64,000 bases of DNA, taken from positions 42,347-106,346 of the forward strand of contig WYAZ01000001.1 of the NCBI GenBank assembly GCA_011526105.1, in the 5' to 3' direction. Of this stretch, positions 45,428-55,976 are shown one piece after another (within the stretch, counting starts at the first letter, position 1; each line of letters opens with the position of its first letter). This DNA is from Deltaproteobacteria bacterium (GTDB lineage Bacteria > Myxococcota > Kuafuiibacteriia > Kuafuiibacteriales > Kuafuiibacteriaceae). Under the pieces are notes generated by a model. That model had not been told where the DNA came from. It made no database searches and saw nothing but the letters and a program-made list of their open reading frames with translations. A program made the position numbers and the translations under genes.

Positions 45428-46791
45428 CCGGAGACTTTCGCGATCCAGTCTGAGAAGCTGCCCTTGAAGCCGACCTTGTCCTGCTGGACTCGAGCCCTGC
45501 GGCGCACTTCGGTCAGCGCGGCCTCAGTGATGCGCGGCGCCGCAGCCACCGCCTTTGCGATGCCCTCCGCCTGCGCACGAGCCTTACTCGCTACCCCCTC
45601 GAAGAGCTCCTCCTCCGCCGCCTTTCGCCCCGCGGGATCACCGAGGCCGAGGAACTGCTCGACCAGGTGCTCGCCGATCTGGGACGCGTGCTTTCGCGAC
45701 GCAATGATGTTGCCCTTTCCGGTGACCACGTTTCCGGCCGAGAAGACGTTAGGGTAGCCATCGAGCCGACCCAGATCCCAGTCTGTGAACGGGAAGAGCT
45801 CACCGTTCATCTTCAAACCTGGCATGGGCTCGGGGATGCTTCCAATGGAGCTGACGATGAGCGGTGTCCGATACTCGTTGAGCTCGTCGGTGGGGACGAG
45901 TTTCTTGCCCTCTTGGCGCACCTTTCGAGCCACCAAGCCGGCGACACGACCCTCTTCAATGATCAGCTTCTCTGGCGCCGAGAGACCTTCGAAGGTGAAG
46001 CAGAACTTCTCCATGGCCTTCTCGAGGATCTTCTTTCGCGAGGCCTTCACCTTCTCCATGCGCTCAGGCGTCGCGTCCGGAGGCTCCGCCATGAGCGGCA
46101 TGTCCTCGGGGTTCCGGCGATACAAGAGGGTGAGGCCCTTGAGGCCGAGGTCCTCGTACTTCAGGCCGAGCTCTTCGAGCTGCTTCGGGATGCCCTTCTT
46201 TTCGAACTCCTCGAGATCCTCCACGTGGTGACCCCGCGCCGCGAGCGCCTTCTGCGCGACCTCGAGGCTGAGCACCTTCGCGACGTCGATGGACGCCAAG
46301 CCTCCGCCGACGACAACCGCGCCATCCATCGATTCGTAGTGCTCGCCGGTGTAGTGCGGGTCGCCCTTGTGATTGAAGGCGATGATGAACGGGTTCTGAT
46401 AGAGCAGGCCCTTGCCGACGTAGTCGTCGGCGTTCGGCACCGGCAACGGTCGATCGCGCCACGCGCCACAAGCGAGAACGACGGCCGAGAAGCCCCACTC
46501 TTTGGCGAGCGCGTCGAAGCTGACATCCTTGCCGACCTTGGTGTTGGGCAGGAAGTGAACGCCCGGCTGATCGAGCTTCTCCCGGATGTTGGCGTACTCC
46601 TTGTTTCTCAGCGCCGAGTGCCAGCGCGGGAGTCCGTCCTCGATCTTTCCGTAGGGGCGCGGGTTCTGGTCGAGGACGTAGACCTCGACCCCGGCCTTCG
46701 CGAGACGATCAGCGACCTCGGCTCCGGCGGTCGCGCCGCCGATGATGGCTACTGCGTGTGAGGGGACCGCTGAACTCTGTGAACTCGACAT
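45424..46791 (-). CDS. Ferredoxin-NADP+ reductase-like FAD/NAD(P) oxidoreductase
   Basis: Residues 12-40 bind FAD (AIIGGATAGAEVADRLAKAG, with VYVLDQNPRPYGKI following). Residues near 160 bind NAD(P) (VVVGGGLASIDVAKVL). The C-terminal FSAGNVVTGKGNIIASRKHA matches adrenodoxin reductase/GltD-type proteins. The family passes electrons between NAD(P)H and ferredoxins. ATG at 46791 is preferred because the upstream one at 46812 would add the hydrophobic tail MLACSAA close to the previous stop; both are possible. It overlaps the NAD(P)-binding protein gene by four bases. A link to the many ferredoxin-like proteins of this window is possible. Confidence 0.82.
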   Translation of the reverse strand: MSSSQSSAVPSHAVAIIGGATAGAEVADRLAKAGVEVYVLDQNPRPYGKIEDGLPRWHSALRNKEYANIREKLDQPGVHFLPNTKVGKDVSFDALAKEWGFSAVVLACGAWRDRPLPVPNADDYVGKGLLYQNPFIIAFNHKGDPHYTGEHYESMDGAVVVGGGLASIDVAKVLSLEVAQKALAARGHHVEDLEEFEKKGIPKQLEELGLKYEDLGLKGLTLLYRRNPEDMPLMAEPPDATPERMEKVKASRKKILEKAMEKFCFTFEGLSAPEKLIIEEGRVAGLVARKVRQEGKKLVPTDELNEYRTPLIVSSIGSIPEPMPGLKMNGELFPFTDWDLGRLDGYPNVFSAGNVVTGKGNIIASRKHASQIGEHLVEQFLGLGDPAGRKAAEEELFEGVASKARAQAEGIAKAVAAAPRITEAALTEVRRRARVQQDKVGFKGSFSDWIAKVSG

Positions 46792-46824
46792 GGCGGCGGA
46801 GCATGCCAGCATCCCCCGCCGGGT

Positions 46825-48255
46825 TCAACGCTGCCTTCGGACCCACCAAACGTACTCGCTGGTCTCCGAAAGCGTCACAAAACCGCCCACGAACATCTCG
46901 TCCTCCGACACCGGTACAACGATGTAGAAGGAAAACGATCCCAGCTCCCACGTGGGTCGGCCGTCCGCGCCCGGCGGCCCGAGGTTCGCCGCCGGACAGA
47001 AGCCGGTCTCTTTGGTCCACCAGCCCATCTGGCGAGTGCCGCCCGCATAGGCGAAGCCATCAGCGGTGGGTACGATCTGATATGTCGGACCGACGATCCC
47101 GGTCTCGCCGAGGATGTACCAGGTCTGCCCCGCCTCCTCGCGGAGCATGACGATGCCGCGCCCCTGCCCGTCCTCGCCCGCCAACGCCAGGCCGGTGGGA
47201 AGCCGCCTCGCGCGATAGAACTTCGGCGGATCTCCTCGTGGCTTCCAGTCCGGCCGGATACGCTCGGATTGGTTGGGCCCCTGAAGTGAGATGTACTCGG
47301 GTTCGACGAGCGTGAGTGCCGCACGCCCCGGCTCGTCCCAGGACACGAACTGCAAGAGGACCTGCGCGCCGACGTTGTACAGCTCCGTGCCGCGACGCGC
47401 TTCATCCCACAGTACGACGCGGCCACCTCTGGACATGGTCACGAGCTCGTTGGGGGCGCCGGGTGGCGCACCATCCATGCGGACGATGAACTCGGGGGCC
47501 GAGGTCCAACTCCCGCAGCGGGTGCTGATCGAACGATCGACTCGTAGATCCGAGCTGACCGTAAACAGGCCGTCGTTCTCGCATTGCGCGAGCCAGATCT
47601 GACCGCTCGTGTCGCGGAAACTCGCGCCGTGTGCGACCGAGGCGGTCAGGGACCGCACGCGTTCGACCCCGTCGCGCGTGACGCTGAGGAACTCGCCGCG
47701 TTCGGTCCCCACGAGCACACGACCATCACCCAGATGCTCCGCCACCGAGATCCAGCGCTTCGGCTCTGGGCCGAGCGGAAGCCGAAAAGAGCGCACGGTG
47801 ATCTCCGGGCACGCTCGGGTGCGGGTGGGCTCGCCGACCAACCACGTGCGTGCGACCTCGACCTCCGCCTCGGCGGTGGCCTCCCACTCGAGCCGACCGT
47901 CCAGGCGCTGACCCTCCAGAGCGCGCAAGGCCGTCGGCAGAGGGTAGGCGAGTTCACCGGGCTCGGCGATGGACAGACGTCCCGCCGGCAGCCCGAGATC
48001 GACCAGCGGCGAAGAGAACAACGCGATGTGAAGCGGGCCCTCTACTTCGGCGTCGAGCCGAACCGACAAGGACTCGGGGTCTTCAACGTCGAAGGTGAAG
48101 ACCGTCGGGGCCTCTTCGACGTTGTGAATGAGCGCGAAGGAGCGAACGCCTGGCACCAGCGGCAGGACCGAGGGTTCCTCGGAGAGGCAGGCCGAGAAGC
48201 AAAGGCCGCATCCTGCGAGGAGCGCGGCTCGCCGCCCTTTAGCGATCCAGCGCAA
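46825..48255 (-). CDS. Propeller-like lipoprotein with TTG start
   Basis: No ATG or GTG gives a sensible start. A TTG at 48255 with GGAGAGG six bases upstream gives RWIAKGRRAALLAGCGLCFSAC, a lipoprotein signal ending in CLSEEPS. The TTG lies inside the last codons of the upstream gene (17-base overlap). The 476-residue product has blade-like strands (GRVLVGTERGEFLSVTRDG, GQIWLAQCENDGLF, FVGGFVTLSETSEY). It resembles the lipoprotein at 1882-3198 in size and style. Function unknown. It is probably cotranscribed with the FG-GAP lipoprotein upstream and the flavin reductase 33 bases downstream. Confidence 0.7.
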   Translation of the reverse strand: MRWIAKGRRAALLAGCGLCFSACLSEEPSVLPLVPGVRSFALIHNVEEAPTVFTFDVEDPESLSVRLDAEVEGPLHIALFSSPLVDLGLPAGRLSIAEPGELAYPLPTALRALEGQRLDGRLEWEATAEAEVEVARTWLVGEPTRTRACPEITVRSFRLPLGPEPKRWISVAEHLGDGRVLVGTERGEFLSVTRDGVERVRSLTASVAHGASFRDTSGQIWLAQCENDGLFTVSSDLRVDRSISTRCGSWTSAPEFIVRMDGAPPGAPNELVTMSRGGRVVLWDEARRGTELYNVGAQVLLQFVSWDEPGRAALTLVEPEYISLQGPNQSERIRPDWKPRGDPPKFYRARRLPTGLALAGEDGQGRGIVMLREEAGQTWYILGETGIVGPTYQIVPTADGFAYAGGTRQMGWWTKETGFCPAANLGPPGADGRPTWELGSFSFYIVVPVSEDEMFVGGFVTLSETSEYVWWVRRQR

Positions 48256-50218
48256 CCGGTGCCTCTCCCTGCGTGATGCGGTAGCGCCGGCCCGCCTCGA
48301 GATGAAAGCGCTCGGTGGAGAGTGCGCCATCTGGCCAGCGGACCTCGAGCTGGACCTCGCAGGCCGCGCCCAGCCCGAAGTGGAGCGCAAGGTCGTGCTG
48401 AATGCCGTAGTGGCCGTGACCCCCACCCACTTCTTGGGTCTGGGTCACGCCTCCGGCGGTGACTCGAACTCGGGCCCCGATGGCCGCGCGGTTCGTGCCC
48501 GCGCCTCCCACCAACTGCACCTGAATCCAGTTTCCGTCCTGCCCTTTGGTGTTCTCGAAGTAGCGCACCTGTCGGGTTGGATAGCAGTCGTTCGGCTGTG
48601 TGGCGTCGCAGCGCGAACGAGAGTGGCCGACGATGACATCGAGGTCGCCGTCGCGATCGAAGTCGGCCACCGCGATGCCGTGGCTGCGGTTGTGCTCGAA
48701 GAAGTCGTCGGTGGGGAGCGACTCGAACTGCCCCGCGGAGACCTGATGGTACAGAAGACCTCGATTGCCGGCGTAGTCGCTGGCGCCCAGGTACACATCG
48801 GGCCAGCCGTCGTTGTCGAAGTCGAAGACTGCGGCGGTCATGTCGCCCTGATCCCAGCTCACCGAGCCGCGAAAGCGCGTGAGTCCGATGGAGTCGTTCG
48901 AGGGGCGCTCGAAGCGCACGTCCACTTCGCCGGTGTTGAACAGGATGGAGGAGAGGTCAGCGCCTCGCCCGGCCCACCAGTGGGTGATCTCGGTGGTGAC
49001 GAGGTCGAGCGCGCCGTCGTTGTCGAGATCTGCGCAGACCGCGGTGCCGCTGTTGCCCCCCAGGCGAAAAGGCTCTCGATCCGTCGTGTGATTCCAGTTG
49101 TTGGAACAGCTGATCAGCGGCGCCGGCACCGAGGCGCAGCCTTCGGCCGTTCGATTCGATCGGCAGTAGCAGCGCGCAAATTGGTTCTCGGTCCAGTCGT
49201 AGTCGTCGTCGCGGCCGTAGCCCGAGGCCACGCCGCGGTTGATGTAGCTGGTCCCGCTGCCGTCGGCCTGCCAGAGCAGATTGGGGGCTCGTCCATAGGA
49301 GCCTGCGAGCAGCTCGGGCCACCCGTCGCCGTTGAGATCGCAGGCCGCAGCAGACCAGGCGCGGCTGTGCGAAAGACCTTGGTTTTGATCCGACACCAGA
49401 CCCCACTCCCGAGTCATGAGGCCGAAGGCGACCGTACCGTCCCTGAAGCTTCCATCTCCGTTTCCGAGCAGCAGACGGTCCGGGAGGTTCACCGTGCCCC
49501 GCGCGCCCTCGTAGCCGTTGTGGGCGATGAAGAGATCGAGCAGTCCGTCTCTGTCGACGTCGGTGAAGCTCGCGCCGGCCACGACATCCGTGCCACCGAC
49601 ATTGCGCACGATGGAGTCGATGGGCCCCAGGGTGAAGCGACCGGAGCCGTCGTTGAGCAAGAGCTCACTCGTCTCGCCGGCTGGGATCATCGGGTCGCTC
49701 GAGTTGAGCCCGGTGTAGAGATCGAGATCTCCGTCGTTGTCGACATCCCCAAAAGCGACCACCTCACCCGGCCGTCCGACCTCGGGAAGCGGGTTTCGGA
49801 GCGCGCGCATCCCGGAGAGGACCGTGATGTCCTCGAAGCTCGCGCCTGCGATGTTGCGCATGAGCCAGGTTCGACGCACGCCTTCGGGGCTGAAGTCGTC
49901 GGCACCATTGCCACCGGCTCGAACCAAGAGATCGGCGTAGCCATCACCATCGATGTCGACCGCCGAGAGCCGAGTCCCCGAGACGCCGGTGAGACCGCGC
50001 TCACTCGTGTGCTCGCGAAACCACGAATGACCGCTCTCATAGCGAGTGCCCGAGAGACACGCGCTCGCCGCGTCCGGAGAGCCCACGTCCACGACACCTC
50101 CGTCTGCGACGATGGGAGCAGCCGCATCCGCCGGCGCGCCCGCATCGGGCGCGGCGGGTCCCTCCTGCGCGCAGGAAAGCGCCGCCAAACCCACCCAGGC
50201 CCCAAGGAAGTGTCGCAC
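48239..50218 (-). CDS. FG-GAP/VCBS lipoprotein with ASPIC/UnbV domain (CRTAC1-like)
   Basis: The signal ends in lipobox LSC (mature CAQEGPAAPDAG). Residues 75-540 hold FG-GAP repeats with Ca-binding-type DxDxDGxxD loops (SAVDIDGDGYADLL, FGDVDNDGDLDLY, FTDVDRDGLLDLF, VFDFDNDGWPDVY, VADFDRDGDLDVI). The C-terminal part (about 550-655) is an ASPIC/UnbV domain: GAGTNRAAIGARVRVTAGG and GHGHYGIQHDLALHFGLG. This architecture is common in secreted or surface proteins of Myxococcota and Planctomycetes, and its ligand is unknown. It is the first gene of a four-gene operon running to 44717. Confidence 0.88.
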   Translation of the reverse strand: MRHFLGAWVGLAALSCAQEGPAAPDAGAPADAAAPIVADGGVVDVGSPDAASACLSGTRYESGHSWFREHTSERGLTGVSGTRLSAVDIDGDGYADLLVRAGGNGADDFSPEGVRRTWLMRNIAGASFEDITVLSGMRALRNPLPEVGRPGEVVAFGDVDNDGDLDLYTGLNSSDPMIPAGETSELLLNDGSGRFTLGPIDSIVRNVGGTDVVAGASFTDVDRDGLLDLFIAHNGYEGARGTVNLPDRLLLGNGDGSFRDGTVAFGLMTREWGLVSDQNQGLSHSRAWSAAACDLNGDGWPELLAGSYGRAPNLLWQADGSGTSYINRGVASGYGRDDDYDWTENQFARCYCRSNRTAEGCASVPAPLISCSNNWNHTTDREPFRLGGNSGTAVCADLDNDGALDLVTTEITHWWAGRGADLSSILFNTGEVDVRFERPSNDSIGLTRFRGSVSWDQGDMTAAVFDFDNDGWPDVYLGASDYAGNRGLLYHQVSAGQFESLPTDDFFEHNRSHGIAVADFDRDGDLDVIVGHSRSRCDATQPNDCYPTRQVRYFENTKGQDGNWIQVQLVGGAGTNRAAIGARVRVTAGGVTQTQEVGGGHGHYGIQHDLALHFGLGAACEVQLEVRWPDGALSTERFHLEAGRRYRITQGEAPVALDR

Positions 50219-50367
50219 TGGGGCTTTGTACCAAAACGGCAGGGTTGTTCAGCCCGATTCGTCGGTTCACGCGTATAAGATCATGTCATCTACCCCGCTT
50301 CATTCACCTTTTCCGAGCCCAGAAGGGCGGGAATGATTCGAAGTTTCGGGGGGTTGGAGTTACCGTC

Positions 50368-50673
50368 GTGCGAAACACAGAAATGACCTACCGTCCGGGC
50401 GCGATCGCGGACACCACCAAGACGCTCAGTGTCTTCATGCAGCAGAGCGCAGTGAGCTCCGAAGCGGAAGGCAAGAAGCAGCTTCGCGAAGCGAAGAAAG
50501 GCAACGCGGAGTGTCTCGGCGGGCGCGTGATCCCCACCTCGGCGAGAAACCGCCGCGCGGGCTGGATGCTCCAGCTCTACTTCTTGGACGACGGCAGCAT
50601 GCCACCACGAGGCATGGCCAGGCTCACCATCCCCGCCGGCACCGCCCTCGACTACGGCATCGTCGAGACCTGA
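50368..50673 (+). CDS. Hypothetical small protein
   Basis: The GTG at 50368 has GGAG eight bases before it and gives 101 residues; an ATG at 50383 is the alternative. The sequence is soluble and basic in the middle (EAEGKKQLREAKKGN), with a compact beta-type end (GWMLQLYFLDDGSMPPRGMA then LTIPAGTALDYGIVET). Not recognised. The upstream stretch (50260-50345) is relatively AT-rich with TATAAG at 50274, a possible -10 without a good -35. Confidence 0.6.
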   Translation: MRNTEMTYRPGAIADTTKTLSVFMQQSAVSSEAEGKKQLREAKKGNAECLGGRVIPTSARNRRAGWMLQLYFLDDGSMPPRGMARLTIPAGTALDYGIVET

Positions 50674-50710
50674 GCTCGGTTTCATCCGAAAGTGCTAGGC
50701 TCACCTCGTC

Positions 50711-51643
50711 GTGAGGCCAGTGATTCAGTTCGTTCGCAGTCCCGCGCGACTGCCTGCGCCGCCTGCGGAAGGGCGCGTCGTTCTCGTAGACCTCGCCTTC
50801 GCTTCTGGCGCCGACTACGACTCCATCACCAAGCCGTTCATCCACGCACTCGGCTCTCGGCTTGCGGCCTGGATCGATCACCACGATCACGCCGCCTGGA
50901 TCGATCACCGCTCGGATCCACGATTCGTCTTGGTCGAGAAGCTGCGAGCGCCCGCCTGTCCCGAGCTCATCACGAAGGAGCTCGTCGAGCGCATCGGTCC
51001 GGTCGAGCACGTCCTCGCGCACGCCGACTTCGACGGCTGCGTGGCCGCCGCCAAGTGGCTCCGAGGCGGCGTGGCTCCCTACCCCGAGAGCGATGAAGAC
51101 GCGCGCGCGATCGATGCCCCCGGACACGCGTTCGTCTGCTCCGAGCTCGGGCGAAGGCTCAACCTGGCGATGGATCAGAAGCACGTGGAGTCCCCCTCCG
51201 CGTATCCCGCCTTTCTCGTGGAGATCGCCGCGGCGTTGGTCGACGGCGCCGTGTTCCCGCCCGAGCTGGATCGCCGCATTGGCGCGCTGGCCGAACAGCA
51301 GACCAGACGACTGGCCGAGATCGAACCTCTCGCAAACCTCGCAAAACGACCCCACCCTCGCGTCCTCGCCCTGCGGTTCGATCACGTCATCTCGAACGCC
51401 GACAAGAAGACCCTGCTGCGCAGGCTGGAGGATGACGCCTTGGTCGCGGTCATCGAGGAGCCCAAGGGCATCGTGCTCGCCACCTTCCGAGATGACCTCT
51501 TGGACCTCTCCTTGCTGCCCGGGCTCAAGGGGGGGCGCGGCTTTGCCTGGGGCGAGGCGCGCCTCGAGCCGCTCCTGCCCCACCTGGCTCGGCTCATCGA
51601 GGAGGCGGAGGAATCCAGCCCCCCCGCCCGCCGCAGGCCTTGA
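50711..51643 (+). CDS. DHH-like phosphoesterase with permuted motif order
   Basis: The GTG start gives 310 residues. Early on come VVLVDLAF and then RLAAWIDHHDHAAW (DHH motif near residue 58). Only afterwards comes HVLAHADFDGCVAAAKWL (near 105), which looks like the HxDxDGxxA first motif. In ordinary DHH phosphoesterases the HxDxDG motif comes first. The later GGRGFAWGEARLEPLL resembles the substrate-binding DHHA1 region. Members cleave short oligonucleotides or cyclic dinucleotides using Mn2+. The residues needed are present but in permuted order, so activity is plausible. There is no operon partner with a known link. Confidence 0.65.
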   Translation: MRPVIQFVRSPARLPAPPAEGRVVLVDLAFASGADYDSITKPFIHALGSRLAAWIDHHDHAAWIDHRSDPRFVLVEKLRAPACPELITKELVERIGPVEHVLAHADFDGCVAAAKWLRGGVAPYPESDEDARAIDAPGHAFVCSELGRRLNLAMDQKHVESPSAYPAFLVEIAAALVDGAVFPPELDRRIGALAEQQTRRLAEIEPLANLAKRPHPRVLALRFDHVISNADKKTLLRRLEDDALVAVIEEPKGIVLATFRDDLLDLSLLPGLKGGRGFAWGEARLEPLLPHLARLIEEAEESSPPARRRP

Positions 51644-51669
51644 TCTCGGGCGTCGACCTTCCCTAACCT
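51640..51669 (+). promoter_or_regulatory. Possible promoter of the FmdB-like gene
   Basis: TTGATC (51640-51645), 18 bases, TAACCT (51664-51669), lying across the end of the DHH-like gene. It is of moderate quality and gives a leader of about a dozen bases without a clear Shine-Dalgarno sequence. Confidence 0.3.
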
Positions 51670-51688
51670 GGGTCTTCGAGCAACCACC

Positions 51689-52027
51689 ATGCCGATGTAT
51701 CAGTACTACTGCGCGACGAACGGCGAGTCGGTCGAGGTCTTCCACTCGATGAGCGAAGAGCTCTCCACCTGGGGTGAGCTCTGCGAGGCCGCCGGTCTAC
51801 CGATCGGCGAGACCGCCCCCGAGAGCGCCGTCGAACGCATCCTCTACCCCGTGGGGCTCGCGATGCCGCAGGGCAACGCGAAGCTCAAAGAGCTGGGCTT
51901 CACGAAGCTCGTGAAGCGAGACACCGGCGTCTACGAGAACGTGACCGCCACCGACAACGAGAAGCGCTACATGACTCGCGGCGACGCGAGCTCCGTGCCC
52001 TCCTTCCACAAGAAGATCCGGGACTGA
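51689..52027 (+). CDS. FmdB-like protein lacking the zinc ribbon
   Basis: The start MPMYQYYCATNGESVEVFHS follows the FmdB-family opening MPxYxYxC..G..FE...S. The second Cys of the first CxxC is missing (CATN), and the second CxxC is reduced to a single Cys in ELCEAAG. Zinc binding is therefore unlikely. A long tail to residue 112 contains FTKLVKRDTGVYENVTATDNEKRY read as KLVKRDTGVYENV and EKRYMTRGD, a pattern seen in FmdB proteins of Planctomycetes and Myxococcota. Role unknown. Eight bases separate it from the next gene. Confidence 0.6.
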   Translation: MPMYQYYCATNGESVEVFHSMSEELSTWGELCEAAGLPIGETAPESAVERILYPVGLAMPQGNAKLKELGFTKLVKRDTGVYENVTATDNEKRYMTRGDASSVPSFHKKIRD

Positions 52028-52034
52028 GGGCGCC

Positions 52035-53252
52035 ATGTGGCGCCTCGGCCTCGCCCTGCTCCTCGCGCACGCGCCCAGCTTGGCTCGGGCGGACGTTCCT
52101 CCGGAGGTCGAGCGCGCCTTCGCGAAGTCCGAAGTGAGCGCGGTGGCCCTCGTCATCCATCGCGCGGGCTGCGAGCCGTGCATCGCCGCCATTCCGAGCT
52201 GGCGAAGTTTCCAAGCCGAACACCGAAAACAAGGCTTGCGGGTCTTTGCGCTCGTGCAGGACCCGAGCGGACGTTGCGCACCACCGCCGATGAAAGTGGA
52301 CGGCGCGCTCTGTGACGAGCGGGGCGGGCTCGCTCGAGCGCTGGGGCTCGACGCAAACGATGGCGCGCTCTTCTACACCTTCGACGCCGCCCTACCCCAT
52401 CGCGCGGGCCGCTCCGAAGACGTTCAGCAGGCGGCGCGGGCCTGGTTCGCGAGTCGTCCGCGAGTTCAGTTCGAGGTGCGCGGTGACCGAGGCTTCGCCG
52501 AGGCCTTCCGCGCCGAGCTGAGTTCGATCACGAGGGCACGCGTTCGAGAAGGCGCCACCGGGGACATCAACGAGAGCCAGCCCTGCGGACGGAGTGCGCT
52601 CCCGGAGAAGCTGTGGTTGCGCGTGGAGTCCTCGAAGCGCGGCGTGAGGTCGATGCTCGCGCCCGAAGGTGGCGCATGCCTCCTCGACGCCAAAGACGCG
52701 CCCTTCGATCCGAGGCGCGCGCGTGCGAGCGCCGCCGCCGCGATGAAGGACGTCATCCCGGCCTGGCCCATCACACGCTACGACTTCGCTGCGCTGCCTT
52801 CGGCCCCGGTGATGGAGTCCGTGCCCGAAGCCGGAGGCGAGGCCCAGGGCAGCCTGGCGCTGGGCCTGCGGTCCTTCGCCAAGCGGTGGCTGGGGACGCG
52901 GTATCGTCTCGGCGCAGACGGCCTGGAGGGCCACGGCATCGACGGACCCCACTTCGTCGACCGGGCCTATCAGGAGGTCCTGGGTCGAAAACTCGGGACT
53001 ACCCTACAAGAGCTCTATGGAACGCCTGGGCGCACCATCGAGCCGAACCGGGAGCATCCGGAGCAGGACCTCGTGCCGGGGGATCTCGTGTTCTTCGCCA
53101 CCCACGCCGACGACCCCAGGCAGGTCATGCTTTACCTCGGGGACGGAGAGATAGCCCAAGCCCTCGAAATCCGTGGGGTCGTGATCGAGAAGCTGCCGCG
53201 CCACCTGCCCGACATGTTCTGGCTGGTCGCCCGGCGCCCCGCGAAAGACTGA
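52035..53252 (+). CDS. Exported thioredoxin-like protein fused to a degenerate NlpC/P60 domain
   Basis: A signal peptide (MWRLGLALLLAHAPSLARA) precedes a thioredoxin-like domain with the redox motif AGCEPC (46-49). The C-terminal part (about 275-400) has the NlpC/P60 frame: a start helix SFAKRWLGTRYRLGADG, then GHGIDGPHFVDRAY, DLVPGDLVFF and QVMLYLGDGEIAQA. Active enzymes have DCSGLV in place of DGPHFV and HVGIYLG in place of QVMLYLG. The Cys nucleophile is Gly and the His is Gln. Peptidoglycan cleavage is thus unlikely; binding may remain. 405 residues. It lies 45 bases before a transglycosylase-like gene that is also degenerate. Confidence 0.7.
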   Translation: MWRLGLALLLAHAPSLARADVPPEVERAFAKSEVSAVALVIHRAGCEPCIAAIPSWRSFQAEHRKQGLRVFALVQDPSGRCAPPPMKVDGALCDERGGLARALGLDANDGALFYTFDAALPHRAGRSEDVQQAARAWFASRPRVQFEVRGDRGFAEAFRAELSSITRARVREGATGDINESQPCGRSALPEKLWLRVESSKRGVRSMLAPEGGACLLDAKDAPFDPRRARASAAAAMKDVIPAWPITRYDFAALPSAPVMESVPEAGGEAQGSLALGLRSFAKRWLGTRYRLGADGLEGHGIDGPHFVDRAYQEVLGRKLGTTLQELYGTPGRTIEPNREHPEQDLVPGDLVFFATHADDPRQVMLYLGDGEIAQALEIRGVVIEKLPRHLPDMFWLVARRPAKD

Positions 53253-53297
53253 AGCCGTTTCGCGCAACATCCCTGGGTCCCGGCCGAAAACGACGGA

Positions 53298-54087
53298 ATG
53301 AAAGGGGCCTTCTTCGCGCTCTCAGGCCTCCTGGCCCTGACTTCGTTCGTGCCCAGCGCGGACGCCAGTGATCTCGGCGAGGCCCTCACCTACGTCAGCG
53401 ACACCCTCGGCGATCAAGAGATCTCCCAGTACCGCGATCAAGCCGTCGCCCCGGACGAAGCCGCCATGGCGCTCCTCGTCAGCCGCGACGTAGAGCCGGG
53501 CCGCGCCCTCGACACCTACGACTGTTCGAGCTCACTCGTCGATCAAGCCGGCACCCTGCGCTCGAGCCCCGAGGACAAGATCGCGCTCCGCGAATGCCGT
53601 CGCCTCATGTGGAAGCGCGCTCATCTCCCCGGGTTCCGCACCCTCGGCCGGACGATGCTCGCGCCGCGCGAGGTGGAGCGCTTCGTGGCTCAGGCCGAGG
53701 CCGAGACCTCCGTGCCCGAGAAGATCATCCACACCATCATCGAGTTCAGCTCGGGCTACCGCCCCGGGGTGATCTCCAACGACGGACGGCTGGGCCTCAT
53801 GCAGCTATCGCCCGATCACCTCGAAGAGATGGGTATCCGCCACGGCAACCTGCTCGACCCGCAAGAGAACATCCTCGCAGGGGCACGATACCTCCGCGCG
53901 CTGGTGATGCGCGGCGGAGACTTGTTCGTGGGGCTCGCGGCCTATCCCGAGCCGAGCCTGAAGACCGTCAACGACATGCTCGCGAATTCGAAGACCAAGT
54001 GGTTCGTGCGCGAGGTGTACATGCTCTACCTCGCGGAGACACGCGAGTTCCCCACCGCGATCGGCGCCGAGGCCATGGCGGGCGTCT

Positions 54088-54104
<17 letters not shown>
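53298..54104 (+). CDS. Lytic-transglycosylase (SLT) fold protein lacking the catalytic Glu
   Basis: A signal peptide (about 1-24) precedes a helical region with CxxSSL near 76 and an SLT-like domain (about 130-245). The motif reads IIEFSSGYRPGVISNDGRLGLMQLSP as two parts, EFSSGYRPG and GRLGLMQLSP. Active enzymes have IxxESGFNP, so the catalytic Glu is Ser151, although Glu149 lies two residues before. The later LAAYPEPS replaces LAAYNAGP. LLDPQENILAGARYL is fully conserved. The fold should bind glycan but probably not cut it. 268 residues. It is adjacent to the degenerate NlpC/P60 gene and overlaps the convergent kinase gene by 17 bases. Confidence 0.72.
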
Positions 54105-55929
<1,825 letters not shown>

Positions 55930-55976
55930 GTGTCTCTGCTTCCCAGAACCCCTGCGAGTTTGTTAGAGCCCAAGGC

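Noticed and set aside
48128..50278. 716-residue plus-strand open frame opposite the FG-GAP lipoprotein
   Set aside because: Val/Glu/Ala-rich shadow; the opposite strand has clear FG-GAP and ASPIC motifs.
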